64,000 nucleotides of DNA, taken from contig JADJQF010000006.1 in NCBI GenBank assembly GCA_016712885.1, positions 300,437 to 364,436 of the forward strand, read 5' to 3'. A program made the position numbers and the translations under genes. The stretch comes from Candidatus Flexicrinis proximus (GTDB lineage Bacteria; Chloroflexota; Anaerolineae; Aggregatilineales; Phototrophicaceae). Positions 27,337 through 36,037 of this stretch are shown here, piece by piece. The number at the start of each line of letters is the position of its first letter. The stretch's first letter is position 1. The notes under the pieces were generated by a model, which worked only from the letters and a program-made list of their open reading frames with translations, searched no databases and was not told where the DNA came from.

Positions 27337-28554
27337 TTACTTCTCGATCAGCTCGACACCAGGGAAGTCCTCAGCCTCCTGACCAAAGACAGCTGCCGCA
27401 GCTTCATCACTCTTTAGCTGCCATAGCATGAACGCCGTGCCATAGTGATTAATGAGATCATGTGCGCGTAGTTTGTCCCAGACTTTTTCGGCACACAGGT
27501 CGTAAAGTCCAATTTCCACCATTGCCGGGAAAGTTTCGCAGGTATCCTGAAAAACTCCATGATTGGCATGGTCGAAAACCACCATGTAGGCATTCTCACT
27601 TCCCAGCGACGGAAATCCTGCCTCGAAGTGAGAAAACGGAACGAACACGTCAGCATTACCTACCATATAGAGAGCTGGCACAGTCACAGCGTTCAGCCCG
27701 GTCTCGCCAAACAGGAGTTGATCTGGAGCCATGGGAACAACTACATCGATACGCTCATCGGGTAAAGAGGGCAGCAGCCCGTCAGGAACCGAATCAAGCC
27801 CAAACAATTCAGCAATCTCCGCGAAATGGGGAACCAGAAGCTCACAGTCATTGGTTTCCATAGCTACCGCGCAGCGTTCTGCTAAACCTGGAATATCAAG
27901 CTGTCCACCGGATGCTTGCAAGGCGGTGATGCCCCCTGCCGAATGCCCGCTGGCAGCGATATGTTCAAGATCGATCATCCCGGACATCACGCCTTCGGAA
28001 TTGATCTGTTCGGCAAAATCAATCACCAGGCTGACATCTTTTGGTGCCAGGTAATACATCGGCCAGAAACTGTCGGGATCATTCGCAACTTCAGCGGCGG
28101 TCATCCCCAAGTGATCGGGAGCAATGACAACAAATCCCCATGAGGCGAGGTGTTCAACGAAGAACAAATTGGCATTGCGAAAACTGGTAAAGCCATGTGA
28201 CCACACAACCAGCGGATAGGAACCGTTTTCGGTATCAGGCACCGCTTCAAACAGGGCCTTGCCATATGCTTCCAGCGGGGGAAAGACAGGCGGGTAGATC
28301 AAAGGATAAATACGTTCTTCCGCCAATCCATCCGGATTAAGGGCGGGATACCAGATGGAAACAGGAAGGGGACGGTCTTCATTTTCCAGCACCATATCCA
28401 TGGTGCCGACCGGGTAAGGTCCGCGCACTCCAAAAGTGGGGGCATCCAGGCGGAGACCGGAGCGTGTCGGCCCTTCTTCCTGTGCAATAGCGGGAGTTGA
28501 TCCCAGTAACAGGGCAACCACTACTAGCATAGTGAACATTACCTTGTGTTTCAT
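27337..28554 (-). CDS. Secreted alpha/beta hydrolase (PAF-acetylhydrolase/dienelactone-hydrolase-like)
   Basis: I chose the ATG at 28554, 6 bases after AAGGAG. The 405-residue product has a signal peptide (VMFTMLVVVALLLGSTPAIAQ). The hydrolase core contains the oxyanion strand YPLVVWSHGFTSFRNAN, the nucleophile elbow GHSAGG, a probable acid in GNADVFVPF and the catalytic His in FDHANHGVF. The opening GPYPVGTMDM and PLPVSIWYPA match platelet-activating-factor acetylhydrolase-like esterases. The substrate is unknown. Base composition is visibly less GC-rich than in surrounding genes, consistent with acquisition by transfer. Confidence 0.85.
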   Translation of the reverse strand: MKHKVMFTMLVVVALLLGSTPAIAQEEGPTRSGLRLDAPTFGVRGPYPVGTMDMVLENEDRPLPVSIWYPALNPDGLAEERIYPLIYPPVFPPLEAYGKALFEAVPDTENGSYPLVVWSHGFTSFRNANLFFVEHLASWGFVVIAPDHLGMTAAEVANDPDSFWPMYYLAPKDVSLVIDFAEQINSEGVMSGMIDLEHIAASGHSAGGITALQASGGQLDIPGLAERCAVAMETNDCELLVPHFAEIAELFGLDSVPDGLLPSLPDERIDVVVPMAPDQLLFGETGLNAVTVPALYMVGNADVFVPFSHFEAGFPSLGSENAYMVVFDHANHGVFQDTCETFPAMVEIGLYDLCAEKVWDKLRAHDLINHYGTAFMLWQLKSDEAAAAVFGQEAEDFPGVELIEK

Positions 28555-28650
28555 GGCGTTCTCCTTGACCACGCTAGTGAAAGTGAACCTATTCGGATAT
28601 CGCAGTACAATTCGGGACTGAAAGCCACACTGTAAATTAGGCTGACGCGT

Positions 28651-28738
28651 CTAAAGTAGGTTCTCGAAGGGAATCCACGAAGATCATTGCGGGTTAAGCG
28701 CGCTGCGTCACACAAAAACATTCGAGACCTACTTTTAG
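28651..28738. repeat. Imperfect inverted repeat in low-GC gap
   Basis: CTAAAGTAGGTTCTCGAA (28651-28668) and TTCGAGACCTACTTTTAG (28721-28738) are near-perfect inverted partners 52 bases apart. They could be the ends of a small element or a large stem. The remaining gap 28555-29066 is AT-richer and holds no gene I can support; a short frame at 28787-28978 (QRKLNRLFGIPAVGRPNV) might be a gene remnant. Confidence 0.5.
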
Positions 28739-29066
28739 AGTCAGTAGTCGAAAGTCTGCTAACGACGGCCATAGCATGCCATGGCCCTACACGCCAAGTC
28801 GTGCGGACAGCATATTGCGTCGCCCGTTGGACAACAACCGGATGAGCGATTTACAACGCAAGCTGAATCGCCTGTTCGGCATTCCGGCTGTTGGTCGCCC
28901 CAACGTACGCGACCGTGCCGACACATTCGAGCCGACTATCTCTGCCAGAACACGTCAATATGCCCAACCTTATCTTTAGGTCCACCGTTTTTCATGACTA
29001 GTGACAGAAGTCACAAATCATTCGAACGAATGTATGGGTTCAAAGGTCGTGAGACACGTGCGAGGG

Positions 29067-29348
29067 TTAGCTGAAGACATGCTTTCGTCCATCTGAGAAC
29101 GAAAGAGGAGTATCGTGGTCCGGCAGATCGTCCGCAGTGAAAATTTCGAAATCGTCATTTGCGGCTAACGCGATTTGCGCCCCAAGAAGTCGGGAGCGTT
29201 CTTCGAAGGGCAAAAGCAGTAGCAGTTCGGCGGTTGGCGCGGCATCTGCGGCCAGTCGCTCGACTAACGCTAGAACCGTCCGCTGTTGATCGTCGCTGAG
29301 CGCATGCACTTTTTTGCGTATGGTTCTTTCGATTGCTGACATCAGCAT
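29067..29348 (-). CDS. Small antitoxin-like protein
   Basis: The 93-residue protein begins MLMSAIERTIRKKVHALSDD; the second ATG (29342) is an equally good start. An N-terminal helical segment (IRKKVHALSDDQQRTVLALV) resembles DUF2281-type antitoxins, which open with a helix-turn of the form I..K...LP...Q..VL.FV. The acidic C-terminus (FTADDLPDHDTPLSF) would fit a toxin-binding tail. No PIN or RelE toxin follows, so it is either an orphan antitoxin or another small protein. Confidence 0.5.
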   Translation of the reverse strand: MLMSAIERTIRKKVHALSDDQQRTVLALVERLAADAAPTAELLLLLPFEERSRLLGAQIALAANDDFEIFTADDLPDHDTPLSFSDGRKHVFS

Positions 29349-29419
29349 TTACCCGGTGTTTTGTAGATTTCCGTCACCCAATTGTATCCTTTTTTCCCGG
29401 TTCAAGGACAAAATGGGCG

Positions 29420-29550
29420 CGGACGATGGCGGTCAGCGGCGCGCGGTGCGACTCAAGGTCGAGTGGGGTGCGTGGGTGTCTGGACATGCGGGTATTTTAG
29501 CAGATGGGCAAAATACGATCAGGGCGCGGCCCCGAACCCCGGCAGGAGGC
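29420..29550. repeat. Direct repeat copy B: truncated elp3 5' end plus leader
   Basis: This is identical over 131 bases to 26460-26590. It contains elp3 codons 1-22 (start codon at 29487, minus strand) and then breaks off into unrelated sequence, so it is a non-functional 5' fragment of elp3. Confidence 0.95.
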
Positions 29551-29612
29551 CGCGCCTCCTGCACCTCGTACCCAGCGCTTGAAGCCGCAAGCGCCTTCAA
29601 GCGCAAGAGCGG
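29519..29612. repeat. Multi-hairpin intergenic element, partial inverted copy
   Basis: CAGGGCGCGGCCCCG, GCAGGAGGCCGCGCCTCCTGC and a central stem GCGCTTGAAG / CTTCAAGCGC are present. The first part is inside direct repeat B; the stem sequences after it differ from the copy at 26566 although both pair correctly. Confidence 0.8.
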
Positions 29613-29619
29613 ATTTCCT

Positions 29620-32016
29620 TCACTCGGATACGCCCCAGATTTGCACTTCGCCGGCACGGATGACGTAGAGGCGCGTGCCATCGGCGCTGAAGGCGAGCCT
29701 TTGGACGCCGCCGACCGCATACTGCGCCAGCGGGAAGTTGAGCGCGTCCGGCTCCGGCATACCCCACAGGGTCAGATAGCCGTCCTGATAGCTGGCCAGC
29801 AGCGCGCTGTCCGGCGAGAAGGCGCTGACCGTGCCGCGCACCGCGAGCGTTTCAGCGGCGGACTCCAGCGCGTACAGGCCGGTATCAGTGACGACGAATT
29901 CGCCGTCCGGGCTGAAGGCGGCGAACGTGGCGCCGGGAATCGTCCGCTGCGGGCGCACGTCACGGCGCAGGACGCCTTCGCGGAGGTCGCGCAGTGCGAA
30001 GACCTCGATCATGCGCGACTGCACGGTTTCCGTCCCGCCGGTATCCGACACCTGCACGGCGATATGCTTCTCGTCCGGGCTGAGGAACACGCCGCTGGCG
30101 AACCGTTCGGCGCCGCTGGCGGGATCGTAATAACCGAGCAGTGTTTCGGAAAGCTCGGTCTCGCCTTCCGCCGCCGAAAACGGGCTGCGCCGGAGCATCC
30201 CGTCCGTGTAGTAGATCGTCGCTTCATCCGGTGTGAAGGCGAACGTGCTGCGCTCACAACCGAACTCGATGTGCAGGATGATGGGCAGTTCGCCCGCCGG
30301 CTGGCCGCGCAGCGGATAGATATTGGCTGACGGATAGGCATAGGGCGAGTCGCAGTAGGTGCTGAAGCCGGCCAGATAGGTTCCGAACGGCGTGACGACC
30401 GACGATTCCGGGGTGAGATTAGTCAGGTATTCCGCCGGGCCGCAGGCGGCTTCGGAATTCAGCCCGTGGAGCGTCAGGCGGTTCATGCCGCCCTCTGCCG
30501 GCGCGAAGGTCGCCAGACACAGCCCGCCGTTGAACAGCATCGCGCCGGTGTGGATGCCGTCGAGGGTCAGCGGTTCGATGCCGGGGCCGCTCGCCGGGTC
30601 GAGGTCGACGACGCGCAGCGCCGCGCCGGTGAAGACGGCAGACCCGGACATGACGTCGGCGACCCTGCCGAGATAGCCGGACAGGATGTCGAGGGTCGTC
30701 ACCTGCTCCGTATTCAAGTCGTGGACCACAAGCGATCCATTGTCCCAATAGGCCAGTGATGACCAGTCGGGCGAGAACACGGCTGTTTTCGGTAGTTCCA
30801 TGAGGACGCCGCCGGTCGCAGCGTCGTGCAGCGCCTGCCGATCCGCATCGAGCGGCGCCAGATAGCGCGTGAAGTCCGGGTTGAAGCCGCGCGAGCCGGA
30901 AAGCTGGCCGCTGAGGATTTCACGCGGGCCGCCGGCTGGCGCGGCCGGATCCCAAGCGAAAAACGAGCCGCTTGCGCCGTAAACGACATGGCGGCCGACG
31001 AAGCGGGGGAAGCTCAGCATCGGGCCATCGAAGGGAACGGTGACGATCTCGCCCGGCTGTCCATCCGCGCCGAACGGCAGCAGGCTCAGCTTCTCGTCGA
31101 AGTCGTTGACGAGGAAGAACCCGCTGGCGCTGACGGCGAGGGTGGGCGTGTCGTTCGGATCGAGGGCAGACTCGAACGTGCCGATTGCGCTTCCCGTGCC
31201 ATAGACGATCATTCGGGTGCGGAGCAGGACTGCGAAGGCGCCGCTGGCATTGTGAACCATCGGCTGGGGTATCGTGCCGCTGAAGCCGTCCAGCAGTTCG
31301 CCGGTACTCGCCCGGTAGAGACCGAGCGCGCCATGGCTGATGTGCGAACCGGTGAGCGTTTCGACCACCAGAACCGAGTAGCCGTCCGTCATGGTGAAAA
31401 ACAGCTGCGACACGGAGTCGCCGTTGCCCTTTTGCGGCAGCGCCGCGATCAGGTCTCCGGAGGGCAGGGCAAAGAGATAGACGGTCGGCTGGCGCAGGGG
31501 TTGATTCTCACCGACGACGGGGAAGGCGACCGCGACGGCCAGCCGGCTGTAGTCGCTGCTGACGGCCGTTCGGGCGATTGGTTCGCGGATGCCGGTCTGC
31601 ACGCGAATCGTCTCGCCGCCCGGTTTGACGACTTCGATGATGGCGGTTTGACGTTCCTCGCCGCGCAGAATGCGGAGCGCAGGAGCAGTGCCGACGCTCA
31701 GGCCGGTGTCCAGATTCCAGCGCTGGCCGGCGCCGACGAGAAAGCCGCCGGCATCGAAGGTGACGCGCGTGAACGGAAAGACCTTGGGAGCAGCGTCGAG
31801 ACGGTCGAGCGCGTAGGCGTAGGTCGCGTCGGTGGTGGAGGCGAGGAGATAACGGCCATCGGGAGAATAGACGATGGACATGGGCAGCGCCGAGCCAACT
31901 CGGCCGAGCATCTGCAGCGCGGCTGCGTTTTCGGGGGCGATGGGCACGGGGGCATCCTGCGCGGCGGCCGGGAGCAGCAGCGCAAGCCAGATCACAACGG
32001 CAAACAGGCGTCTCAT
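29620..32016 (-). CDS. Large secreted beta-propeller protein
   Basis: I chose the ATG at 32016, 8 bases after GGAGGGG. The 798-residue protein has a signal peptide (MRRLFAVVIWLALLLPAAAQ) and then degenerate WD40/YVTN-type blades throughout: IVYSPDGRYLLASTTDATYA, FAFTPDEATIYYTD, AFSPDGEFVVTDTGLYALES, LAFSADGTRLYVIRAGEVQI ending WGVSE. No enzymatic motif is evident. It is the largest of the secreted propellers here. Unlike the others it has no frameshift. It probably acts as an envelope scaffold or sensor; the partner is unknown. Confidence 0.8.
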   Translation of the reverse strand: MRRLFAVVIWLALLLPAAAQDAPVPIAPENAAALQMLGRVGSALPMSIVYSPDGRYLLASTTDATYAYALDRLDAAPKVFPFTRVTFDAGGFLVGAGQRWNLDTGLSVGTAPALRILRGEERQTAIIEVVKPGGETIRVQTGIREPIARTAVSSDYSRLAVAVAFPVVGENQPLRQPTVYLFALPSGDLIAALPQKGNGDSVSQLFFTMTDGYSVLVVETLTGSHISHGALGLYRASTGELLDGFSGTIPQPMVHNASGAFAVLLRTRMIVYGTGSAIGTFESALDPNDTPTLAVSASGFFLVNDFDEKLSLLPFGADGQPGEIVTVPFDGPMLSFPRFVGRHVVYGASGSFFAWDPAAPAGGPREILSGQLSGSRGFNPDFTRYLAPLDADRQALHDAATGGVLMELPKTAVFSPDWSSLAYWDNGSLVVHDLNTEQVTTLDILSGYLGRVADVMSGSAVFTGAALRVVDLDPASGPGIEPLTLDGIHTGAMLFNGGLCLATFAPAEGGMNRLTLHGLNSEAACGPAEYLTNLTPESSVVTPFGTYLAGFSTYCDSPYAYPSANIYPLRGQPAGELPIILHIEFGCERSTFAFTPDEATIYYTDGMLRRSPFSAAEGETELSETLLGYYDPASGAERFASGVFLSPDEKHIAVQVSDTGGTETVQSRMIEVFALRDLREGVLRRDVRPQRTIPGATFAAFSPDGEFVVTDTGLYALESAAETLAVRGTVSAFSPDSALLASYQDGYLTLWGMPEPDALNFPLAQYAVGGVQRLAFSADGTRLYVIRAGEVQIWGVSE

Positions 32017-32128
32017 AGTAATCCCCTCCTCGATGCACAGATACGAGGGTAACACGTCCGATCCGAACGCACCGCGCGGCTGCTCCATGGCTGCGGTATG
32101 CCCGCCCTACTGCCGCGCGACGGCTTGT

Positions 32129-32272
32129 GGAGGCGCTGCCTCCAAACCTCCGCGAGAGGGTTGTCACCCTCTCGACTCCCTCATGGCGAAAAGATCGCGC
32201 TGGCGCGGTCTTTTCGCAGTTGCGAGGTGCAGGAGAGCAATCTCGTGCCGGGGCATGGGGTGGAACCCCAAG
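32129..32272. repeat. Multi-hairpin intergenic element, forward copy
   Basis: The five hairpins are GGAGGC-GCT-GCCTCC, GAGAGGG/CCCTCTC, central GCGAAAAGATCGCGC / GCGCGGTCTTTTCGC (32186-32217), GCAGGAGA..TCTCGTGC and GGGGT-GGA-ACCCC. It fills the divergent gap between the propeller and amine oxidase genes, ending 65 bases before the latter. Confidence 0.85.
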
Positions 32273-32336
32273 AAGTTATCCCGAACGGAGGTTGGCTACA
32301 ATCTGCGGGATTGGGGACGGGAGAGTGAGGAACGCG

Positions 32337-33584
32337 ATGATCGACTGCATCGTGATCGGGGCGGGAGCGGCAGGGCTGGCGGCGGCGCGGCTGCTGCACA
32401 ATGCGGGCCGCGAGGTGCTGGTGCTGGAAGCGCAGGACCGGATCGGCGGGCGGATACGGACGGATGAGACGTGGGCCGATTTTCCGGTCGAACTGGGCGC
32501 GGAATTTATCCACGGCGAAGGCGCGGCGACGCACGGGCTGCTGGACGCGTGCGGACTGTCGGCGGTCGCGGTGGCGCGGTATGCCGGCATGTGGTGGGGA
32601 TGGGGCGCGGAGGCAGCGAAACCACGGGCCGAGCTGCCTCGCGAGGCGCAAGCGCTGCTGGCGGCGCTGGACGGGGCGTATTCCGCGCTGGCTGACACGC
32701 AGGAAGACGTGTCGCTGGCCGACTATCTGCGCGGGCGAGGGTTCGACGGTGAGGCGGTCGCGACTGCCGATGTGCTGCTGGCGCAGACGTGCTGCGCGCC
32801 GGTCGAACACCTGAGCACGGCCGATCTGGCGCGGGAGATGCGTGCCGACCGCGCCGGAAAGCACGAGTACCGCGTGCGCGGCGGATACGGGGCGCTGCTG
32901 GCCGGTTGTGCGGCAGGGCTGGAGGTGCGGCTGAACGAACCGGTCACGCGGGTCGCGTGGGGCGCCGGTGGGGTGCGGATTGAGACCGTGGACGCGGAAT
33001 ACGCGGCGAAAACGGCAATCGTGACGGTCTCGGTGGGCGTGCTGCGGGCGGGGAAGATCGCGTTTGCGCCGGCGCTGAGCGCGGGAAAACAGGCCGCGAT
33101 CGCGGCGATGCCGATGCTGGCGGCGACCAAGCTGATATACCGGTTTGAGACGCCGATGTGGGATGCGCGGATGATCTATCTGCTGCACCGCGGCAAGGCG
33201 GCGCGCTGGTGGACGCAGGGAAATGTCATCTCGTGCTACGTGACGGCGGAACGGGCGGAACGGATCGACGCGCTGCCGGAAAGCGAGGCACTGGCGCTGG
33301 GGCTGGCAGAACTCTCGGCGCTGCTCGGAAAGCCGGAACTCGCCGCGCGCTGCCTTGCCGCCAAGCGGGTGTCGTGGGCGCGAGAGGCGTACATCGGCGG
33401 CGGGTACGCCTACGTGCAGGCAGGCGCCGCGGATGCCCGCCCTGCCCTGGCGGCGCCGGAAGGCGAGAGGCTGTTTTTCGCCGGGGAAGCGACGGCCTAT
33501 GACAGCAATCCACAGACCGTGCACGGCGCGCTGGAGAGCGGATGGCGGGCAGCGCGTGAGGCGATGGCGGCGATGGCGGGATAG
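32337..33584 (+). CDS. FAD-dependent amine oxidase family protein
   Basis: I chose the ATG at 32337, preceded by GAGG; the frame upstream is repeat DNA. The 415-residue protein has the FAD dinucleotide-binding motif VIGAGAAGLAAARLLHNAG, the EAQDRIGGRIRTDE segment of the GG-doublet flavoproteins, GAEFIHG, and C-terminal EGERLFFAGEATAYDSNPQT, which corresponds to the flavin-contacting E-x-T region of monoamine and polyamine oxidases. It should oxidise an amine to an imine with release of peroxide. The substrate is not evident. It is monocistronic. Confidence 0.88.
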   Translation: MIDCIVIGAGAAGLAAARLLHNAGREVLVLEAQDRIGGRIRTDETWADFPVELGAEFIHGEGAATHGLLDACGLSAVAVARYAGMWWGWGAEAAKPRAELPREAQALLAALDGAYSALADTQEDVSLADYLRGRGFDGEAVATADVLLAQTCCAPVEHLSTADLAREMRADRAGKHEYRVRGGYGALLAGCAAGLEVRLNEPVTRVAWGAGGVRIETVDAEYAAKTAIVTVSVGVLRAGKIAFAPALSAGKQAAIAAMPMLAATKLIYRFETPMWDARMIYLLHRGKAARWWTQGNVISCYVTAERAERIDALPESEALALGLAELSALLGKPELAARCLAAKRVSWAREAYIGGGYAYVQAGAADARPALAAPEGERLFFAGEATAYDSNPQTVHGALESGWRAAREAMAAMAG

Positions 33585-33593
33585 GGGGACTTT

Positions 33594-33740
33594 CGGGGCG
33601 CTGCCCCGATCCCCGGCAGGAGGCACGGCCTCCTGCCCCTCGCACCTTTGCGATTGAAGCCACAAGCGGCTTCAATCCCCGGTCAGGGAGTCCAGAGGGC
33701 GTAAGTTGCTTTGGTGGAGGTGTGGAGGCGAAGCCTCTGC
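33594..33740. repeat. Multi-hairpin intergenic element, inverted copy
   Basis: CGGGGCGCTGCCCCG, GCAGGAGGCACGGCCTCCTGC, central GATTGAAGCC / GGCTTCAATC and GGAGGCGAAGCCTC are visible in reverse order. The remaining 150 bases up to the cold-shock gene show no feature I can name. Confidence 0.85.
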
Positions 33741-33888
33741 ACCCTTCTCAATAGTCTCTTATCAGCCGGCCGTACGAGGGGCTGGTCACGAGTTCGTTGT
33801 CAAGTGGGGTGCGGCGGGTTATTATCCGCGCGTCGTAAAGCATGCGCGCCCAACGACAGGCGCGATATTAGCAAGGGCCAGGCAGGGG

Positions 33889-34104
33889 ATGTCCGACGAA
33901 ATGATGAACGGCGTTGTCAAGTGGTTCAACAACGTCAAAGGGTTCGGGTTTATCACAGTCGAGGGGCGAGAGAAGGACGTCTTCGTCCATTATTCCGCAA
34001 TATCCGGGAACGGGTATAAGAGTTTGAATGAAGGCGACAAAGTAACGTTTAGCATTGAACTGGGCCAGAAGGGCGAAGAAGCCCGCAACGTCAGCAAGGT
34101 CTAG
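33889..34104 (+). CDS. Cold-shock protein (CspA family)
   Basis: The 71-residue OB-fold protein carries both RNA-binding motifs: RNP1 KGFGFI and RNP2 VFVHYS, after the canonical NGVVKWFN strand. It binds single-stranded RNA/DNA and acts as an RNA chaperone. I use the ATG at 33889; ATGs at 33901 and 33904 would give the more usual length of 66-67 residues. Confidence 0.93.
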   Translation: MSDEMMNGVVKWFNNVKGFGFITVEGREKDVFVHYSAISGNGYKSLNEGDKVTFSIELGQKGEEARNVSKV

Positions 34105-34328
34105 CACAAGACCACGGCGGCCACATCCGCGCGTACTCCATACGTCTGCGGGAAAACAGAGGGGCGGGTGTGGGACAAGTTCAGTGGATCAGGGACTGTT
34201 CCACCCCGCGTAAGATCTTCCCGTAGTGCAACATTGGCAGATACTGGTAGTATGATAATCAATCGGTATCCACCGCGTGATTTGTGTTGGATATTGACCA
34301 GTGGTGGCTGCTAGCTCAAAGGAATCCC

Positions 34329-35906
34329 GTGCCGTATCAATCAGGCGGCGGTCGGCGCAACAACGTCCAAATCGGCGTCGGACGGTCGCTGTGGGGCGGT
34401 GCGCCCCAACCCCCGATTTCAGAACGCGTGCTAGACGGCATCCCCGGCTGTCTGGCGTGGCTGGCGCTGTTGTTCAGCGTGGCCTCGGCGCTGGCGTTTC
34501 CGCGGGTGGTGCTGACGATTTCCGCGCTGCTGGGTGCGTACTCGGCGCTGCGGTTCATCCTGGCGGGGATTGCCAATGTGAGCGGGATGCGGCGCATCCG
34601 GCAGTGGGAAAAGATCGACTGGAAAGCCAGATACACGGCAGAGAGCGCGGGAAAGACGGACGCGCTGGCGTGGGATGCGGTGAAGTTCCTGGTGATCGTG
34701 CCGAACTATACGGAAGCGCTGTCGATCCTGCGGCGGACGCTGGAGAACCTTGCCCGCCAATACGAAGCGGGTACGCGGATGACGGTGGTGCTGGCGATGG
34801 AAGCGGCCGAGCAGAACGCCGCGCAGAAAGCGGAGACGCTGATCGCGGAATTTTCCGGCCGGTTCGAGCACATCATGTACGCTATCCACCCGCGCGGGCT
34901 GCCGGGGGAGATGCGCGGCAAGTCATCGAACCAGGCATGGGCGGCGCGGCAGGCCAAGCGCAGGCTGGTGGACGAACTGGGTTACGACATCAACCAGATC
35001 GTGATCAGCACGATGGATGCCGACACGATGTGGCACCCGCAGTACTTCTATGCCCTGACCTACCATTTCGCGATCACCGCGCAGCGCTATACGCGGGTGT
35101 GGCAGTCGCCGATCCGCTACCATGGCAACATCTGGGACATCAGCCCTCCGATGCGGCTGGTCAACGCCTATTCCGGCGCGTTCGAGCTGGCCTACCTGGC
35201 GGCGCCGTGGTGGCAGGCGATCCCGATCTCGTCTTATTCGTACAGCCTGCGGCTGCTGGACGCGAGCGGGTACTGGGACACGGACGTGATCGCGGAAGAC
35301 GCGCACATGTACATCAAGGCGTTCTTCTGCTCGGACGCCGAACTGGAGCTGGTACCGATCTTCCTGCCGTTCCTGGCGACGGCCACGACCGGCGAGACGG
35401 TGTGGGAGGTGGTCAAGTCGCGCTACCAGCAGACGCTGAGGCACGCGTGGGGCAGCAAAGAGGTGGGGTATATCCTGGCGAGGATGATGGAACACCCCGA
35501 GATTTCGACCTGGCTGAGTTTGAAGCTACTCATCCGCGTGGCGCATGATATACTACTAGCGGGTGCAGGCTGGATGATCCTGACAGTCGGGTCGCAGCTG
35601 CCCATATTGTTTAACCCCGGCCTGGTGCCGCCATTATCACAGCTCACCACTGACCCGATCTACACGGTGCTGGTCGCCGCGGGAGGATTGGTCATCGTGC
35701 TGGGCATCGTCTTCTGGGCGCAGGATGTGGCTTCCCGCCCTCCGCGCACGCAGCCCATCACGCTGCGCGAGCGCCTACTCACGCTGGTCAGTTTTCCGCT
35801 CTTACCGATACTGACCCTCATTTTTGTCGCGCTGCCCGTACTGCACGCGCAGACTCGCCTACTCCTCGGCGGATCACTGCAATATCAAGTGGCGCGAAAG
35901 ATCTAG
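34329..35906 (+). CDS. Membrane GT2-family glycosyltransferase
   Basis: I place the start at GTG 34329, which follows AAAGGA by 5 bases; a TTG at 34284 is an alternative without a ribosome site. Two N-terminal helices (about residues 35-75) precede a GT2 catalytic domain with VKFLVIVPNYTE, the STMDADTMWH metal site, the acceptor acid in VIAEDAHMYIK and a QTLRHAWG segment in the place of QxxRW of processive synthases. Three or four C-terminal helices follow. The layout resembles cellulose-synthase-like enzymes, and the product would be a polysaccharide or a glycolipid. No partner genes are adjacent. Confidence 0.8.
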   Translation: MPYQSGGGRRNNVQIGVGRSLWGGAPQPPISERVLDGIPGCLAWLALLFSVASALAFPRVVLTISALLGAYSALRFILAGIANVSGMRRIRQWEKIDWKARYTAESAGKTDALAWDAVKFLVIVPNYTEALSILRRTLENLARQYEAGTRMTVVLAMEAAEQNAAQKAETLIAEFSGRFEHIMYAIHPRGLPGEMRGKSSNQAWAARQAKRRLVDELGYDINQIVISTMDADTMWHPQYFYALTYHFAITAQRYTRVWQSPIRYHGNIWDISPPMRLVNAYSGAFELAYLAAPWWQAIPISSYSYSLRLLDASGYWDTDVIAEDAHMYIKAFFCSDAELELVPIFLPFLATATTGETVWEVVKSRYQQTLRHAWGSKEVGYILARMMEHPEISTWLSLKLLIRVAHDILLAGAGWMILTVGSQLPILFNPGLVPPLSQLTTDPIYTVLVAAGGLVIVLGIVFWAQDVASRPPRTQPITLRERLLTLVSFPLLPILTLIFVALPVLHAQTRLLLGGSLQYQVARKI

Positions 35907-36037
35907 CAAGTTATCAGTCATTAGTTGTTTGTCTGCGAAAAAGACTGGCATCCCGCCAGCGCTGCGCTATGCGCGCATCAGGCAAGCTAACTCACAACCG
36001 CACGCCGTGAGGCTGTGCAAGGAGAACCCACACCCCT

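Noticed and set aside
28787..28978. Short plus-strand frame containing QRKLNRLFGIPAVGRPNV
   Set aside because: It could be the tail of a lost gene (sulfotransferase-like in feel), but there is no start signal and too little sequence to support a call.
30826..32052. 408-codon plus-strand frame
   Set aside because: It mirrors the minus-strand propeller gene that has a signal peptide and ribosome site.
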